Positions 11,848-22,942 of a DNA stretch of 64,000 nucleotides are shown piece after piece. The translations under genes and the position numbers were made by a program. The stretch spans positions 106,927,795 through 106,991,794 of the forward strand of contig NC_092859.1 in NCBI RefSeq assembly GCF_032062135.1, written 5' to 3'. This stretch comes from Pyxicephalus adspersus (taxonomy: Eukaryota > Chordata > Amphibia > Anura > Pyxicephalidae). A model generated the notes under the pieces. The model was not told the DNA's origin, made no database searches, and worked only from the letters and a program-made list of their open reading frames with translations. Each line of letters starts with the position of its first letter. Position 1 is the stretch's first letter.

Positions 11848-12953
11848 ACGTTTTAAAGGAACGTATTAGTGTGAATTATACATTCAGTTCATTATTTGGT
11901 GTGCAAACAAATTTTTAATATATTACAGCTGTGGCCTAAATTCCTCCTACATAGTCCAGTGTGATATGTGTCGTTTTTTGCAAATTCTAAATTCTTTCCT
12001 TCAGACCCCATTTTTTTGTTTTCAGCCCTGCCCAAGTCATGCACAGTAAGTATCCTTATATAAGAAGTGTACAGAACAGATTATTTAGGTTTGGAATCTG
12101 GAGATAAGTACTAATGAACATTGTCTTTATGTAAGAGGTTGGATGGATTTAGCACTATATAGACACTACTACACTAATAATATTTATTATAAAATATTAT
12201 ATAATTATATCAATGACAATGCTGTAATTTTTAGATGGATATTAAATTGAATTTTTTATAAATATGAACAACACTAGCAATATCAGTGTTATCAATGTGA
12301 GCACTTAAGTTTGTATTTTGTTTAAAATAAATTCACTGTTCCCTAAAATTTAGCCAATTAACTTTGCAAATTCTGATACAAGCAAATACATTTTTCATCT
12401 TTATCGTTTTCTAAAAGAACACATCATTCTCTGGCAAAGATTCATTTATAAATTAGTATCCAGTTTCTGGTAATATACTCTTAAATCACAATTCTGGCAT
12501 GTAAAAACATGGAAATAATTTCTATATTATTGTGATTTCTAGATAATGTTAACAATTTAACATGTAAAACATACATATGTAAAGTGCCAAAACTAAGTAA
12601 AAAGACAAACAAAAAAAGATGATGATGTTAAAGTTTGGAAAAAATATAAGTTTTCCCATTGCTTGAACAAACCTGTTGATGTTGCCTAAAAATAACGTAT
12701 GATGTGCTAGAAAGAAGATAATAGGGAATAGGTAAAATGTTATGTTTATTGAAAATGAAGTCATGTGTGGAAAAATTTCATAATCTTTCCTTGAGATGAT
12801 ATATGTGCTTTATACCACATGTAGGAAATGCCTGAATATTAAATCATGTTGGAACACAGGTTAATGCTTTCCTTAAGCACAATCTGTCAGACTTATTGTC
12901 ATTTTGTAGCATATCACATCTTTCAAGGAATGTTATACAGATATAGATACTGT
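11848..12953. other. AT-rich stretch, nothing identified
   Basis: No repeat or gene recognised. Confidence 0.4.
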
Positions 12954-13246
12954 GGCCCTGATTCATCATTGAAATCCGCGATCGCGGGAAGCGCGATAAT
13001 ACGCGCGACCAGCGATCGCGGATTACCGCGGTCCGGGGCTCGAGTGCGCGCGTACACTCGCGTCCTGAATCTGTCGGCCGGATTCCTGCCATGCGCAAAT
13101 ACAAGATCGCGAGTAAAAACCTGTCGGATAAGCGCGGCTTCGTGCGCGAGCTTTTTCGGTTGTTGAATAGCGCGATCGCGCACGATTCCGGATCGCTAAT
13201 ACGACTGCGCGATCGATAATACGATTTGGCTTGATGAATCAGGGCC
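12954..13246. mobile_element. CpG-dense MITE
   Basis: The termini GGCCCTGATTCATCA and TTGATGAATCAGGGCC are inverted copies. The interior is filled with GCGATCGC, GCGCGAT and CGATCGCG words; I count about 45 CpG in 293 bp by hand, in an otherwise CpG-poor region. The arms are partly inverted copies (ATCCGCGATCGCGG on the left, GATCGCGCACGATTCCGGATCG on the right, written here as GATCGCGCACGATT then CCGGATCG). Overlapping open frames of 86-106 codons on both strands are composition artefacts. I cannot name the superfamily. Confidence 0.7.
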
Positions 13247-14027
13247 TTTATCTGACCATTAAGTACATTCTTGTATCAAACAATGATATTTAGACAGCAT
13301 GATCTCCATAAGGAAATGAAAAAATAAAACTCAGCATTATTAAGGATCCTTTTTCTTTCTCATATTTAAAACAGATGATATTTTTGTGAAATATAGAGTG
13401 TTATATGTACCATTCGTAAAATTAGGTTCAGCTATAGCAATAGCTATAGATATAGAAAAAATAATATTTTCAGTAGTAAAATTTGTGTTTCAAATAACAA
13501 TACAATTTATTACATTTATTGTGATATTTGAAGGATTGGCCCTTGCAGCAAGCACACAGAGTAGTTTGGGTAATGAAACAGTCTCTTTATTCTGCTCTCA
13601 AAACAAAAACAGATTCCTTCAGCATAATTGAAGGTTACAAATTCCTCAAAATGTATAAATCAAATCTGCAGAGATGAACAGCCACAACAGCTTTCCTTTG
13701 TAAATAGCACATTCTCCAAAGAGGATTCTAATTCCACTTCCTTATCCATGGTAGCAGACCTGTGCTCTTTTAATACCAGACCTGCAGTTTGCTGAAGACA
13801 AACCATTGGGTATAGCCGGGGTGGAATGGGATAGCCCATCCAATGCCTTCCTTTACATTCCAAAGTCCAGGGCCATGAAATTTTCTAAGACCCAGTCAAT
13901 CCTAGAAGAGTTGCCTCCACTTTCTTGACTCTTTCCCCGGTGCACATCCTAGTTTCAAAGAGCCCATGCTCCATACCCTGGGGAAATATATCACCCATCA
14001 AGGACTAATCCCTGCAGTCCTGTAATA
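13247..14027. other. Gene-free stretch
   Basis: No supported feature. The segment at 13640-14000 is less AT-rich and could be old repeat. Confidence 0.35.
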
Positions 14028-14599
14028 CAGTGATACCTTGGCTAACAAAGATATATTGTTCTGGAATCACATTTGTTAGCCGAAATGGGATTTCCCATAG
14101 GCTTTTTTTAGAAAATAATTTAATTAGTTATGGATGCTGCCCACAATTTAAAGATACATTTTATAAAAATAGTATAAAGCACAATAAAATAGGTCATAAA
14201 CTCACCCAAGGCTGGGATGAACAGATTCCCAGTTGGAACAGTCAACAGTTCCAATTGGCAGTGTGGTGTCATTTACTGTATAAAATCCTCACTGCGAGTT
14301 AATCATAAAGCAAAAAAAAATTATGGAGCCTGGACATTAATTTTTTGGAGTAAGCTGTGTTTTTTACAGTGTGCTAAAAGAAACAACTGCAGAGTTTGTC
14401 TTGGTCATTATGGAGTTACAAGGTATTGAAGAAGAGCTCACCTCCCTAAAATCACCCACAAATTCAGCTGTGTTTAGCAAAAGATTCCTTCTGCAAGTCA
14501 TGCAAACCTCTCTCCCTCACCACTCCAGTCTCCGTCCTGCACACAAGCAGCAGGGAATTCTAGTTCTTATTTTTATTTTAATTTGTTAGCCAAGTCTCT
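14028..14599. mobile_element. Tigger/pogo-like MITE
   Basis: After TA it starts CAGTGATACCTTGGCTAACA. It ends near 14599 with TTTGTTAGCCAAGTCTCT followed by TA. The second is a degraded inverted copy of the first. CAGT..TACC..GG with a TA target is typical of pogo/Tigger-type Tc1/mariner elements. The short open frames inside lack transposase motifs. Confidence 0.5.
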
Positions 14600-15336
14600 T
14601 ACAAAGTGAAAAAAATGTATATTACTTTATTCATTAGATAGAGTAACTGACAAAAATAAGTGCTGTTCAGAAATTTGTTCTGTTACAGCATGCCCTGTAC
14701 AAAATCAGACAATCATAATCTTTTAGTTTATATTATATAACAAAAGGCATATCATTTTAAATATCTTATGCTTTAATTGCAAGACAGGTATTGGTGAAGT
14801 ATATGTGATTTGGATGTAGATGATTTAGATGTAGATTATTAACACCTTTCTTCACATTTACAGTTACTACTAGGTGGTTCCTATGAAAATAACACTTTAT
14901 ATTATTATTAGTATGTCACAGGCTTTCTAATAAAATAATAACAATGCTTCCACATTGGTTACAATCTCAGTTATCACTTCATGTCCTATACAGCAGCTAT
15001 GTGGCTGTGGTGATAAGGTTAGGAACATTGCCATATCAATACCATTTCTATTTTCATTGTGCGGAAAGGAGAAGGGGAAACTAAAAATCTTAACTTAAAG
15101 CTCACTGACGATTAAAACAAATACAGAGGAGTAGAGGTCACTGTCAGTATGCAATTAATAACTTAAATTATTATAATAAGTATAATATATTAAGTAGTGA
15201 CAGAAAAAAAGTGCATATAGAAAAACAGGAGTTTAGAGAAATAATGTCAGCTTGATCACTGTACTTTTCTAAAACTACACAAAATATTAACAATAAAAAG
15301 CTGGTAAACCATTCAAGGTAACCCTTCCCTCACAAT
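14600..15336. other. AT-rich stretch, nothing identified
   Basis: No repeat or gene recognised. Confidence 0.4.
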
Positions 15337-15560
15337 GGCCCTGATTTATTAAGATTCTCCAAGGCTGGAGAGAATAGACTTTCATCAGTGAAGCTGGGTT
15401 ATCCAGCAAACCTGGAACGGATTTTATTCAGTACTGAAAACATTTGCTAACAAACAGCTAATGACTTTAAGGAAATCCATTCCAGGTTTGCTGGTTTACC
15501 CAGCTTCACTGATGAAAGTGTATTCTCTCCAGCCTTAGAGAACTTTAATAAATCAGGGCC
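15337..15560. mobile_element. Palindromic MITE, well preserved
   Basis: A good copy of the family at 10419, with GGCCCTGATTTATTAA at one end and TTAATAAATCAGGGCC at the other, and two inverted halves. The complementarity continues outward through CAAT/ATTG (15333-15564). Confidence 0.85.
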
Positions 15561-17404
15561 ATTGCCTTGATCCCAGTTTCCACTTTTAGGGTCCTAAGGA
15601 TTAGAGGAGCAAGAAAGGTTTGTGACAAGCTCACTTGGGCAGGATTTAGCTGTTGCAGTTGCTGTGCATGTGAGTAGAATTAAAGTACTTTGTTAATTTT
15701 TTGACATTCAATGAAGCTTGATTTAAGGGTTCTGACCCCCCACTAATACTTGGTCAATGGCAGCAAAGCAGATCAAGAAGGAAAAGTGTGGCATAATATG
15801 TTTCCTGCTTATAGTGATGTCATCCTTGCTTCTTTATTAGAGATTCATGCAGATGTTTGTCTCATGTTGTAGATGTAGATGTTTATTGAGCTTAGAATCA
15901 CACAACCCAGGATCCATGCAATCATAATAAATACTTTTCAAAGGTACATTTTACTGCTACCCCTTATGTGCAGACTAATTTTCTCACCCATTCTTCCTAA
16001 CAGTCACTGTCAGATTCATACTAAAAAAGAGTTGCATAAGCATTGACTTCCTGGATTCATACAGTACTATATTAAATTGTGTCTAAATTTGAGCAGCTTT
16101 GGTTTTAATGAAGCCTAATAAATGTATTCTTTTGTTAGATCTTTGTAAGATAATTAATTGTCACCCAAAGGAATCATGTCATGCAAAACACATATTAGTA
16201 TAGTTCTAGTGAATGACTGCATGGACTGGATGCCTGCTAATCGCAAATTTAGTAGTTTAACACTAATACATTTTCTTATTAAGTCAATTGTATTGGAATT
16301 GTTCAAAAGTAACAACAAGCTAATTCTGATATCAAATACCTTTTGAGATTTCACAGATAGAAACATTCCATACGTACTGTACAAACTCTTTTAAAATGTT
16401 GCATAGAATGAGATCAAAAAAATTCTATGAGCAATCCACTGTTACGAATATAATAATAAAAATGTTACATGATCAGATATAATGGATATAATAATGACAA
16501 CTTTTCAGAGACTTTATGCTTTACTAAAGCACTTAGTAGAGAACAAAATGTTTTCCATTTAAATGCTCACGAAAGCACATTGCAAAACACACTTCTAGGA
16601 ATGTACCCCCTTGAGTTTTTTAAGCTGAAAACAGATATAAAAAATTGGTTACAGCAATGAGTAATGATGATACTTTATAGTCAAGGAATAACAATGGTAT
16701 TTCTATCTTCTGTGTATAAAGCTCCATCTTGTGGCAAAATGCATATATTCTGTCATTTATCATCATTTTGCTCAATTTAAAACTACCTGTGTTCTTTTTC
16801 AAGTTTGTGTATCTTAAGCAGTGTATCTCTTCTTTGTGCCATCTGGATTTGAAATTGGTAAAACTGGTAACCTAATTTACTGGTGATGACCTGTGATTTG
16901 CAATATATTTCAAATGAAGATCTCCATAGGCAGAGAGCCAGGAAAAGTGAAATGGGACTGATATTAGTACAGTCTCTGGCCTTTGTAGACATGTACAAAC
17001 TAATAAACTATTTCAACAGGTGGACTTTACAGACCTATGTATAAAGCAGGTAAAGAATAAGACTCTTAAATACACATATCATATTATACATATGAAACAA
17101 TAAGTGAATCTTGCAGCACTTGTGTTACAGTATGAATCTGTCTTTGTACAGAAAGAACATTTGCATTATTTAACTTAAATGTTGCAGCCTTACCAGATGA
17201 TTGGACCTCAATGTGGATTTGCAAGGTCCAAAGGTGCAAGGCGAGGTCAATATGCATTTATGGACAGTGTGAAGGATTCCTTGTTACTCCCTTCAGGAAG
17301 GCAGATATAAGTTGAATGCAATAGTTACCATGGGTGAATGAATTAAAGGTCATAATGTTTTTGTTTTTTGTTTTTTTTTTTTGTTTTTTTTGCATTTCAA
17401 GCAC
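15561..17404. other. AT-rich stretch, nothing identified
   Basis: Several frames of 60-76 codons on both strands lack any family resemblance. A T-rich tract lies at 17360-17392. Confidence 0.4.
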
Positions 17405-17443
17405 TTTTTATGCCTCTATCCCCAGAGGATAGAGGCATAAAAA
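17405..17443. repeat. Perfect 17-bp hairpin
   Basis: TTTTTATGCCTCTATCC (17405-17421) and GGATAGAGGCATAAAAA (17427-17443) pair perfectly around a 5-base loop. It may be the edge of an unrecognised element or a small fold-back. No RNA family is recognised. Confidence 0.7.
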
Positions 17444-17449
17444 AGGCAG

Positions 17450-18060
17450 AACTGCAAACTTACCAGCTTTCCCACCAATTGTACATTTTACTGGAGTTGA
17501 TATAGCTCTCCACTGATTGAACCCTACCATCTACCCTTTATTTTTACAAAAAGAAGTTATGCTATGCCCTTAATATTCCATCTATATAAACAACATATAC
17601 ATGCATCTAACCCTATAGGTATTCCCCTGGGGGACATTTTACTAAGATTTCCCTGTCTATGTAAAAACCCTCAAGTTCCCACCAATTTCTGGAATATGTA
17701 CATTTTACAACCTTATTCTATTCAAATTTAATTACTATTTAAAAGTATCTGCTCACCAAACCTTTTTAATGTTCTATTCATACACACATACCCTTTTAGG
17801 TACTCTTTACTTTACCATCTCATTTCTGCATTCACTATATACCTCATCCCCAGTAAATTCTGTACATGGTTACTGATACTGATTTATCCAACTACCTTCT
17901 GATACACACTATATTAGCCGAATCACATATTAAAATATATAAGGTAATAACTGCACAAAGGTCCACAACCTATTTTATCTTTCTAGATACCCACATCTAT
18001 ATACAAAGTTATGAATATGTGTATACAAATTACTTTTGATTTTTGATGATCTTTGCTATG
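17450..18060. repeat. G-poor stretch leading into the AACGCG repeat
   Basis: The plus strand is conspicuously low in G and rich in T, C and A for about 600 bp and leads into the motif at 18102. It is probably the body of the same repeat, but I cannot set its left edge. Confidence 0.3.
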
Positions 18061-18101
18061 TCTGTACCTACTTACCTAGAGCATAAGTGTCCTGAGTATT
18101 A

Positions 18102-18150
18102 CCTCTGAAGAAGCCAATAGGCAAAACGCGTCGGACTAAGAGTCCGGTGG
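18102..18150 (+). repeat. GAAGCC...AACGCG motif
   Basis: CCTCTGAAGAAGCCAATAG is followed by GCAAAACGCGTCGG and a short hairpin GGACT-aag-AGTCC. The motif recurs as CCTGATGAAGCCCACTCAGG (50327 region), its inverted partner at 49555-49585, and in reverse at 60777-60815. I recall CTGA(A/T/G)GAAGCC...GAAACGCGT as a widely dispersed frog repeat signature but do not know its element class. Confidence 0.55.
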
Positions 18151-18930
18151 CATTTTCTCTATTTTTAAATTCAACTATTATTATTTTCCATTAGCCATAT
18201 TATGTAGAGAATCTATGTAGAGCTTACAAGGTCAGATGTACCCTGGTTATCGAATCAGGAGATGACCTCAATAACCTTTAAAATATACCATGTAAAATGA
18301 TGCTTGTCCTATTGCTGATGTATGTTAATTTTGCAATGAGAACATCAATTACATGTGCCATTTTAAAACACCCCTACTTTCCTTTTGTTTTCTTTTGTCC
18401 TGCAGGGTTTAGTATATGTTTATGGCAAGTTTATAAAAGAATTACCACCATCTCTTTTTAGGGTGCTTGGTATTGCACTCAATTTAAATACCATAGATAA
18501 AAAATGTATTGGTACTAAATAAAAATCACATATAAGACAATAAATAATAATAATATTTATAAAAATGTAATTAAACAGTTTAGAAAGGCACAAATAGAAC
18601 TCTTCTCAATCATAGGAAAGAAAAAAAAAAATTGAATGACTCCATGCACCATAGCTCCACCATTCTCGTTTATCCCATTGGGGGTGATCCTGTGTAATCC
18701 ATTTATATGGTTTAACCTGGAAAGAAAGAAATCCTTTTATTACCTAAAATAGGACATAAACTATCCCTAAAGGATATTTAGCCTTTCAATGCCCCATACA
18801 TATACAATTGAGCAGTGTAAATAAAAAAAATATATACAGATCCAACATTATATCTAGCTAGTATCAAAAAATACTTTAGGTGAAGATCATCTTTAAATCC
18901 TGTAGTTAGATTGTATTTTAAGAATAAATT
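18151..18930. other. AT-rich stretch, nothing identified
   Basis: No repeat or gene recognised. Confidence 0.35.
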
Positions 18931-19216
18931 CAGAGGAACTAAACCCAAAAGTCCCTAAAACAAAAAAAACCTACCTTCAATCCTGCAGGGCAGTCCCATC
19001 CATCCGGAGGTCTCTTGCATCCTGTCCCACGTCATCCTGGAACCTGTCCACGAGCCGGTGCGCTGACTGGTGCCATCTTGACCTCTTCTTCCAGGTTCTG
19101 CATCCTACATCACCCGACCTAGGCGGTCGAGAATTAGCAGGCAATGCTGCAAAAAAAACAAAAAAAATTTATGTAATGTATGTAAAGTGAACTATCGGAG
19201 TTTAGGTGCGCTTTAA
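18931..19216 (+). mobile_element. MITE of the GAACTAAACCC family
   Basis: It begins CAGAGGAACTAAACCC and ends GGAGTTTAGGTGCGCTTTAA, which are loosely inverted. The interior has the CTACCTTCAATCC, CATCCTGG and GCCATCTTGA blocks of this frog MITE family. Further copies are at 24055-24235, 27540-27800 and 34014-34200. The superfamily is not known to me. Confidence 0.6.
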
Positions 19217-20039
19217 GTTTTACATTTTGAGATCTCTTTTTATTGTAATCCCTCCAGTTAGCAGATAATTTAATAATTCAATATCTATATATATTCATTC
19301 CTCTGGGTTTTTGCCGTGATTGTTCAGGAAACTAGAGGAAAGGTTATATGACTTTAAACCTTTTCTGATATGCCCCTTATTATTCATACCCTGGATGTGC
19401 TGTTAAAATGAGATGAACATCTTGCATAGAGTGACAGGACTTTCATATATCCATTTTACATTCCTTTATCTGTGTACGTGTAGAACAAACTGTACTCTTT
19501 CTTGCAGAACTGTTTATTTAACTTACTTGCCTACACGTCTTAAATAAGGAAAAATGTCTTTTAAGACATGAAAATTGTATATTTTTTATGTTTATCTAAT
19601 ACATTAGGGACCAAAACATTTCTACAAAGTACTGTAGGTTTATCAGTTATAACGCCCAGCAAAATGTATACTATAGTAGTGGGAAATATTTATCTACAGA
19701 TTTTTTGTGCAGAAAAAGCGGTTCGAAAATTTACTCATTAAAGCAAATGGATCATTTGTTTCTTTTCGATGTCTAACTTTAATTTAACCCATGCCTGGGA
19801 GAGTTTTCTCTTTATATAATATTGATCTGTCAATCTAGCTTTAACCCTTTTTTATAAACCATTGTTTTAGGACTTCTTCTAGCCCACAATTACAATGAAT
19901 ACGAAAAAAAATGATTTCCTGTCAACTAGTTAGTGTCCTGGAAATGCATCAATTAATTTCAGTTAATTTGAAGTGGTGTTTAAATGATTATCCCTAATGG
20001 TCAAAGTGTTGAACTCAAATTTACTAATGTTAAACATTT
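19217..20039. other. AT-rich stretch, nothing identified
   Basis: No repeat or gene recognised. Confidence 0.4.
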
Positions 20040-20241
20040 GGCCTGATTTATAAAGGCTTACCAAGGCTGGAGAAGATACACTTTCATCAGTGAACCTGTG
20101 TTATCCTGAAAACCTGGAATGGAATTTGTTAGCAAATATTTTCAATCCTGGACCAGATCTATTCCAGGTTTTGCTGGATCACCCAGGTTAACTGATGAAA
20201 GTGTATCTTCTCCAGTCTTGGGGAGCTTTAATGAATCTGAC
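20040..20241. mobile_element. Palindromic MITE
   Basis: Same family as 10419: GGCCTGATTTATAAAGGC at the left, GGAGCTTTAATGAATCTGA at the right, with inverted GATACACTTTCATCAGTGAA and ACTGATGAAAGTGTATC blocks. Confidence 0.8.
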
Positions 20242-20589
20242 TAATTGACATAATATTTGCATCATCATAAAGCTAAAATATTACACAACCTAATCCTTTA
20301 CAGAAACTAAATATCAACCATATAGCATCTCCAGGGAGAACAAGATATGTTCTTTAAGATAACTTGGGAATTCTATGTAATGTATTAAATGGCGAAACTC
20401 CATTGAGAGTTCTTCTGCAATTCCACTGCGATCCCGGGCACTAGAGGTTTATTAACCTCTAGTGCCCCGGGATCGCAGTGGATTCCCAGATCTGCCATCA
20501 TTCTTGCAGCTTTCGGAATCCTGTTTGCGATCCCCGGCACTAGAGTATAAATAGGGACAAGTATCCCCATTCAAAACCTCTAGTGCTCA

Positions 20590-20625
20590 CTGATTGGCTG
20601 AGGAAAGCTTTCCTCAGCCAATCAG
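20590..20625. repeat. Perfect 36-bp palindrome
   Basis: CTGATTGGCTGAGGAAAG is followed at once by its reverse complement CTTTCCTCAGCCAATCAG, with no loop. It contains CCAAT-type words on both strands. In the second tandem unit the left half is lost and only the right half remains (about 21096-21113). Confidence 0.85.
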
Positions 20626-20866
20626 AAAGCACTAGAGGTTTTGCATGGAGAAACTTGTAACCCATTTAACCTCTAAAGCCAGGGATCATACACTGATCAT
20701 TGATCAGCGCAGCCCACAATCTTTTTTTTTATTTTATTTTATTTTTTAATTTAAGCTCGATCGTCGAATTTACACCGGCCATTCTCGCTCACAATTTCGG
20801 TAAGCGAGAATGGCTTACTGCGGCTGCATTCATTGAGAAGATCCCCGGGCCCTAGAGGTTAATTAA

Positions 20867-20971
20867 CCTCTAGTGCCGGGGGATCGCAGTGGAACTGCAG
20901 AAGAACTCTCAAAGGAAAATCTCCTTTGAGAGTTCTTCTGCAGCTCCACTGCGATCCCCGGGCACTAGAGG
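20867..20971. repeat. 50-bp-stem hairpin at the tandem junction
   Basis: Left stem 20867-20916 and right stem 20922-20971 pair at 48 of 50 positions by eye around the loop AAATC. The stem spans CCTCTAGTGCC, ATCGCAGTGGA and CTGCAGAAGAACTCTC. It sits exactly where one tandem unit ends and the next begins. Confidence 0.8.
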
Positions 20972-21207
20972 TTTATTAACCTCTAGTGCCCCGGGATCGC
21001 AGTGGATTCCCAGATCTGCCATCATTCTTGCAGCTTTCAGAACCCTGTTTGCGATCACTAGACTGTTTGCGAGAACTAGAGGTTAAATAGGGAAAGCTTT
21101 CCTCAGCCAATCAGAGAGCACTAGAGGTTTTGAATGGAGAAACTTGTAACCCATTTAACCTCTAGTGCCAGGGATCGTACACTGATCATTGATCAGCGCA
21201 GCCCGCA

Positions 21208-21208
21208 A

Positions 21209-21237
<29 letters not shown>
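21208..21237. repeat. Poly-T tract
   Basis: A run of about 27 T inside the second unit of the composite repeat; the first unit has a shorter, interrupted T tract at 20721-20750. Confidence 0.85.
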
Positions 21238-21242
<5 letters not shown>

Positions 21243-21350
21243 GAAGCTCATTCGGCGAATTTACACCGGCCATTCTCGCCCACAATTTCGGTAAGTGAGA
21301 ATGACTGAATTCACCGCGAGATCGAGTTTTAAAAACTTGCTCATCCCTAA

Positions 21351-22259
21351 CCATGAAACAAAAAATATTTGGACAAGTAAAAACAAAAAAGGAAGAATAT
21401 CATTGGATTCTACTAATGGAATCATAGTGCATTGCTAACTTGTATCACATTTTTTTGCAAGGAAAGTACACATTAGCTGCAACAGTCAAATATGTCATTT
21501 CATTACTTCTTTTATAAAGCAATAACATATTAGACAGCATTTTGCAATAAAATGGCGCTGCAGATGACAGACCCGCATATTAGACAAGCACAAGCAATGA
21601 CACAGAGAAGAGAGAAGGGGACCCTGCACAATAAAGCTTAAAAATATTATTACTATTAGGGTCTACAATATTTATTTGGCAAAATTGCTGGGAAAATCTG
21701 CATCTTCAGTTAGATATTTTTTTCTTTGTTTACTATTTTTTTTCTAATTTTTTCCAAGATTTTCATTGATCCAAAAATGTCCTTGACTCTTTTTATCACT
21801 AGAGGGCAGTAAAAGCCTTTCATTTCTTCCCAGACGTTACCATATTGCAGTGCATGCACATTATATTCATCTCTGGAAAAGCTAATGTTTTTATATGACT
21901 TTTACATTTTTAACATGTCAGCAACTGTGATTATTTATTTCATATACAGAATTGTACAACATCTTACTTTATCAGGGATTGTGAAAAGAATATCTGCTGA
22001 AGATATCCTGAGATAAGATCAGTTAGCGACAATAGGGTCCATTCCAGACTCACATCGATCCACAGCTTTCTGCCATGTGCTCAACTATGGTCCCAGCCCA
22101 TCCCACTAAAGGTAATGGGTGCAAATCGTCTTCACACTAGCTCTCAATCATTGACATAGGACAGATTCACTCCCCGCAACATCACTACCAGTATAAATAA
22201 GTCCTTAGAAAGTCCTAAACCAAGTGGATTAGAAGAAAAGCCAGTAAATAGGTATATCT
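21351..22259. other. Gene-free stretch
   Basis: No supported feature. The part after about 22010 may be the 5' portion of the Tc1-like remnant, but no terminus is visible. Confidence 0.35.
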
Positions 22260-22720
22260 AAATGACGGTCAGAAATTGCAGTCTCATGATCTCCTTAAGA
22301 GAGGTTCAATTTGGCAAACCTGAAAGATGTGGATGAAATGGAAAACTACCATTCATATTGATAAAAGAATAGCCAAAAAGACAGACTCGGACAATGATTA
22401 TCTCCAGGAAGATCAAATAAGGTAGAAATGTTACTTGTGAGTACTGTGACGACTAGAACACACACATGTGAAGCCAAAATATTGACAAGAAGCCCCGCAA
22501 AATCCCAATGTTGAAAAAAGACATGCTGAAGAGTTTACAATTTGCCAAAGAACACATTGACTGGCATAAAAAAAATGATGCAATATTTTGTGGACTGATG
22601 AATGTGACATTGTTCTTTTGGGGTCTAGAGGCTACAAACAAACCCTCAATTCAAACACTGAATTCAAGTCGGGATCACTTTCCGAAGGCAGGTCTAATCC
22701 TGTCCTTACAGGTAAATGGT
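22260..22720 (+). pseudogene. Tc1-like transposase remnant
   Basis: The best piece (22508-22640) reads KKDMLKSLQFAKEHIDW, then FCGLMNVTLFFWG. It resembles the Tc1 stretch in which a KK..RL.FAK.H helix precedes the W(T/S)DE catalytic motif and a LFG/LWG stretch; here the acidic pair is replaced (GLMN). Upstream the frame ATIHIDKRIAKKTDSD-like segment (about 22349-22395) fits the Tc1 DNA-binding linker. Stops and frame changes separate the pieces. Neither inverted terminus was found. The call rests on a short match. Confidence 0.5.
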
Positions 22721-22942
22721 CATTGTTTTCATTATTAACAATACACATTTACTTGTGTTCACTTTTGGAAAAAGGAATACATCACCATTCTCCAAAAAAA
22801 TGTACTATCATGATGTGACATCAGGTTTACAAAGGTCTTGAGGATGTCTTTTTTTCTATTACTATTTCAGCACAGTGTGAGGGAGATTGAGGAACCTTTT
22901 TTGGGGGAAGAAGTAGATGATGTAGAGAGCAGCTCTGAAGTA

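Larger units (their letters stand above)
20385..21350. repeat. Tandemly duplicated composite repeat, palindrome-dense
   Basis: A unit starting GAGAGTTCTTCTGCA at 20405 recurs at 20928, an offset of 523 bp; farther on, the offset falls to about 489 because the second unit lacks a short piece. Each unit has GCACTAGAGG/CCTCTAGTGC palindromes, a GATTGGCTGAGG/CCTCAGCCAATC element, a T-rich tract, and an ending rich in TTCGGTAAG and GAATGGC. The right edge reads AAAACTTGCTCATCCCTAA; its reverse complement, TTAGGGATGAGC..., I recall as a frog repeat terminus. The superfamily is unresolved. Confidence 0.6.

Noticed and set aside
12846..13183. Overlapping frames of 86-106 codons in the CpG-rich element
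   Set aside because: Stop codons are rare in such GC-rich sequence; frames are open on both strands and track the MITE boundaries.
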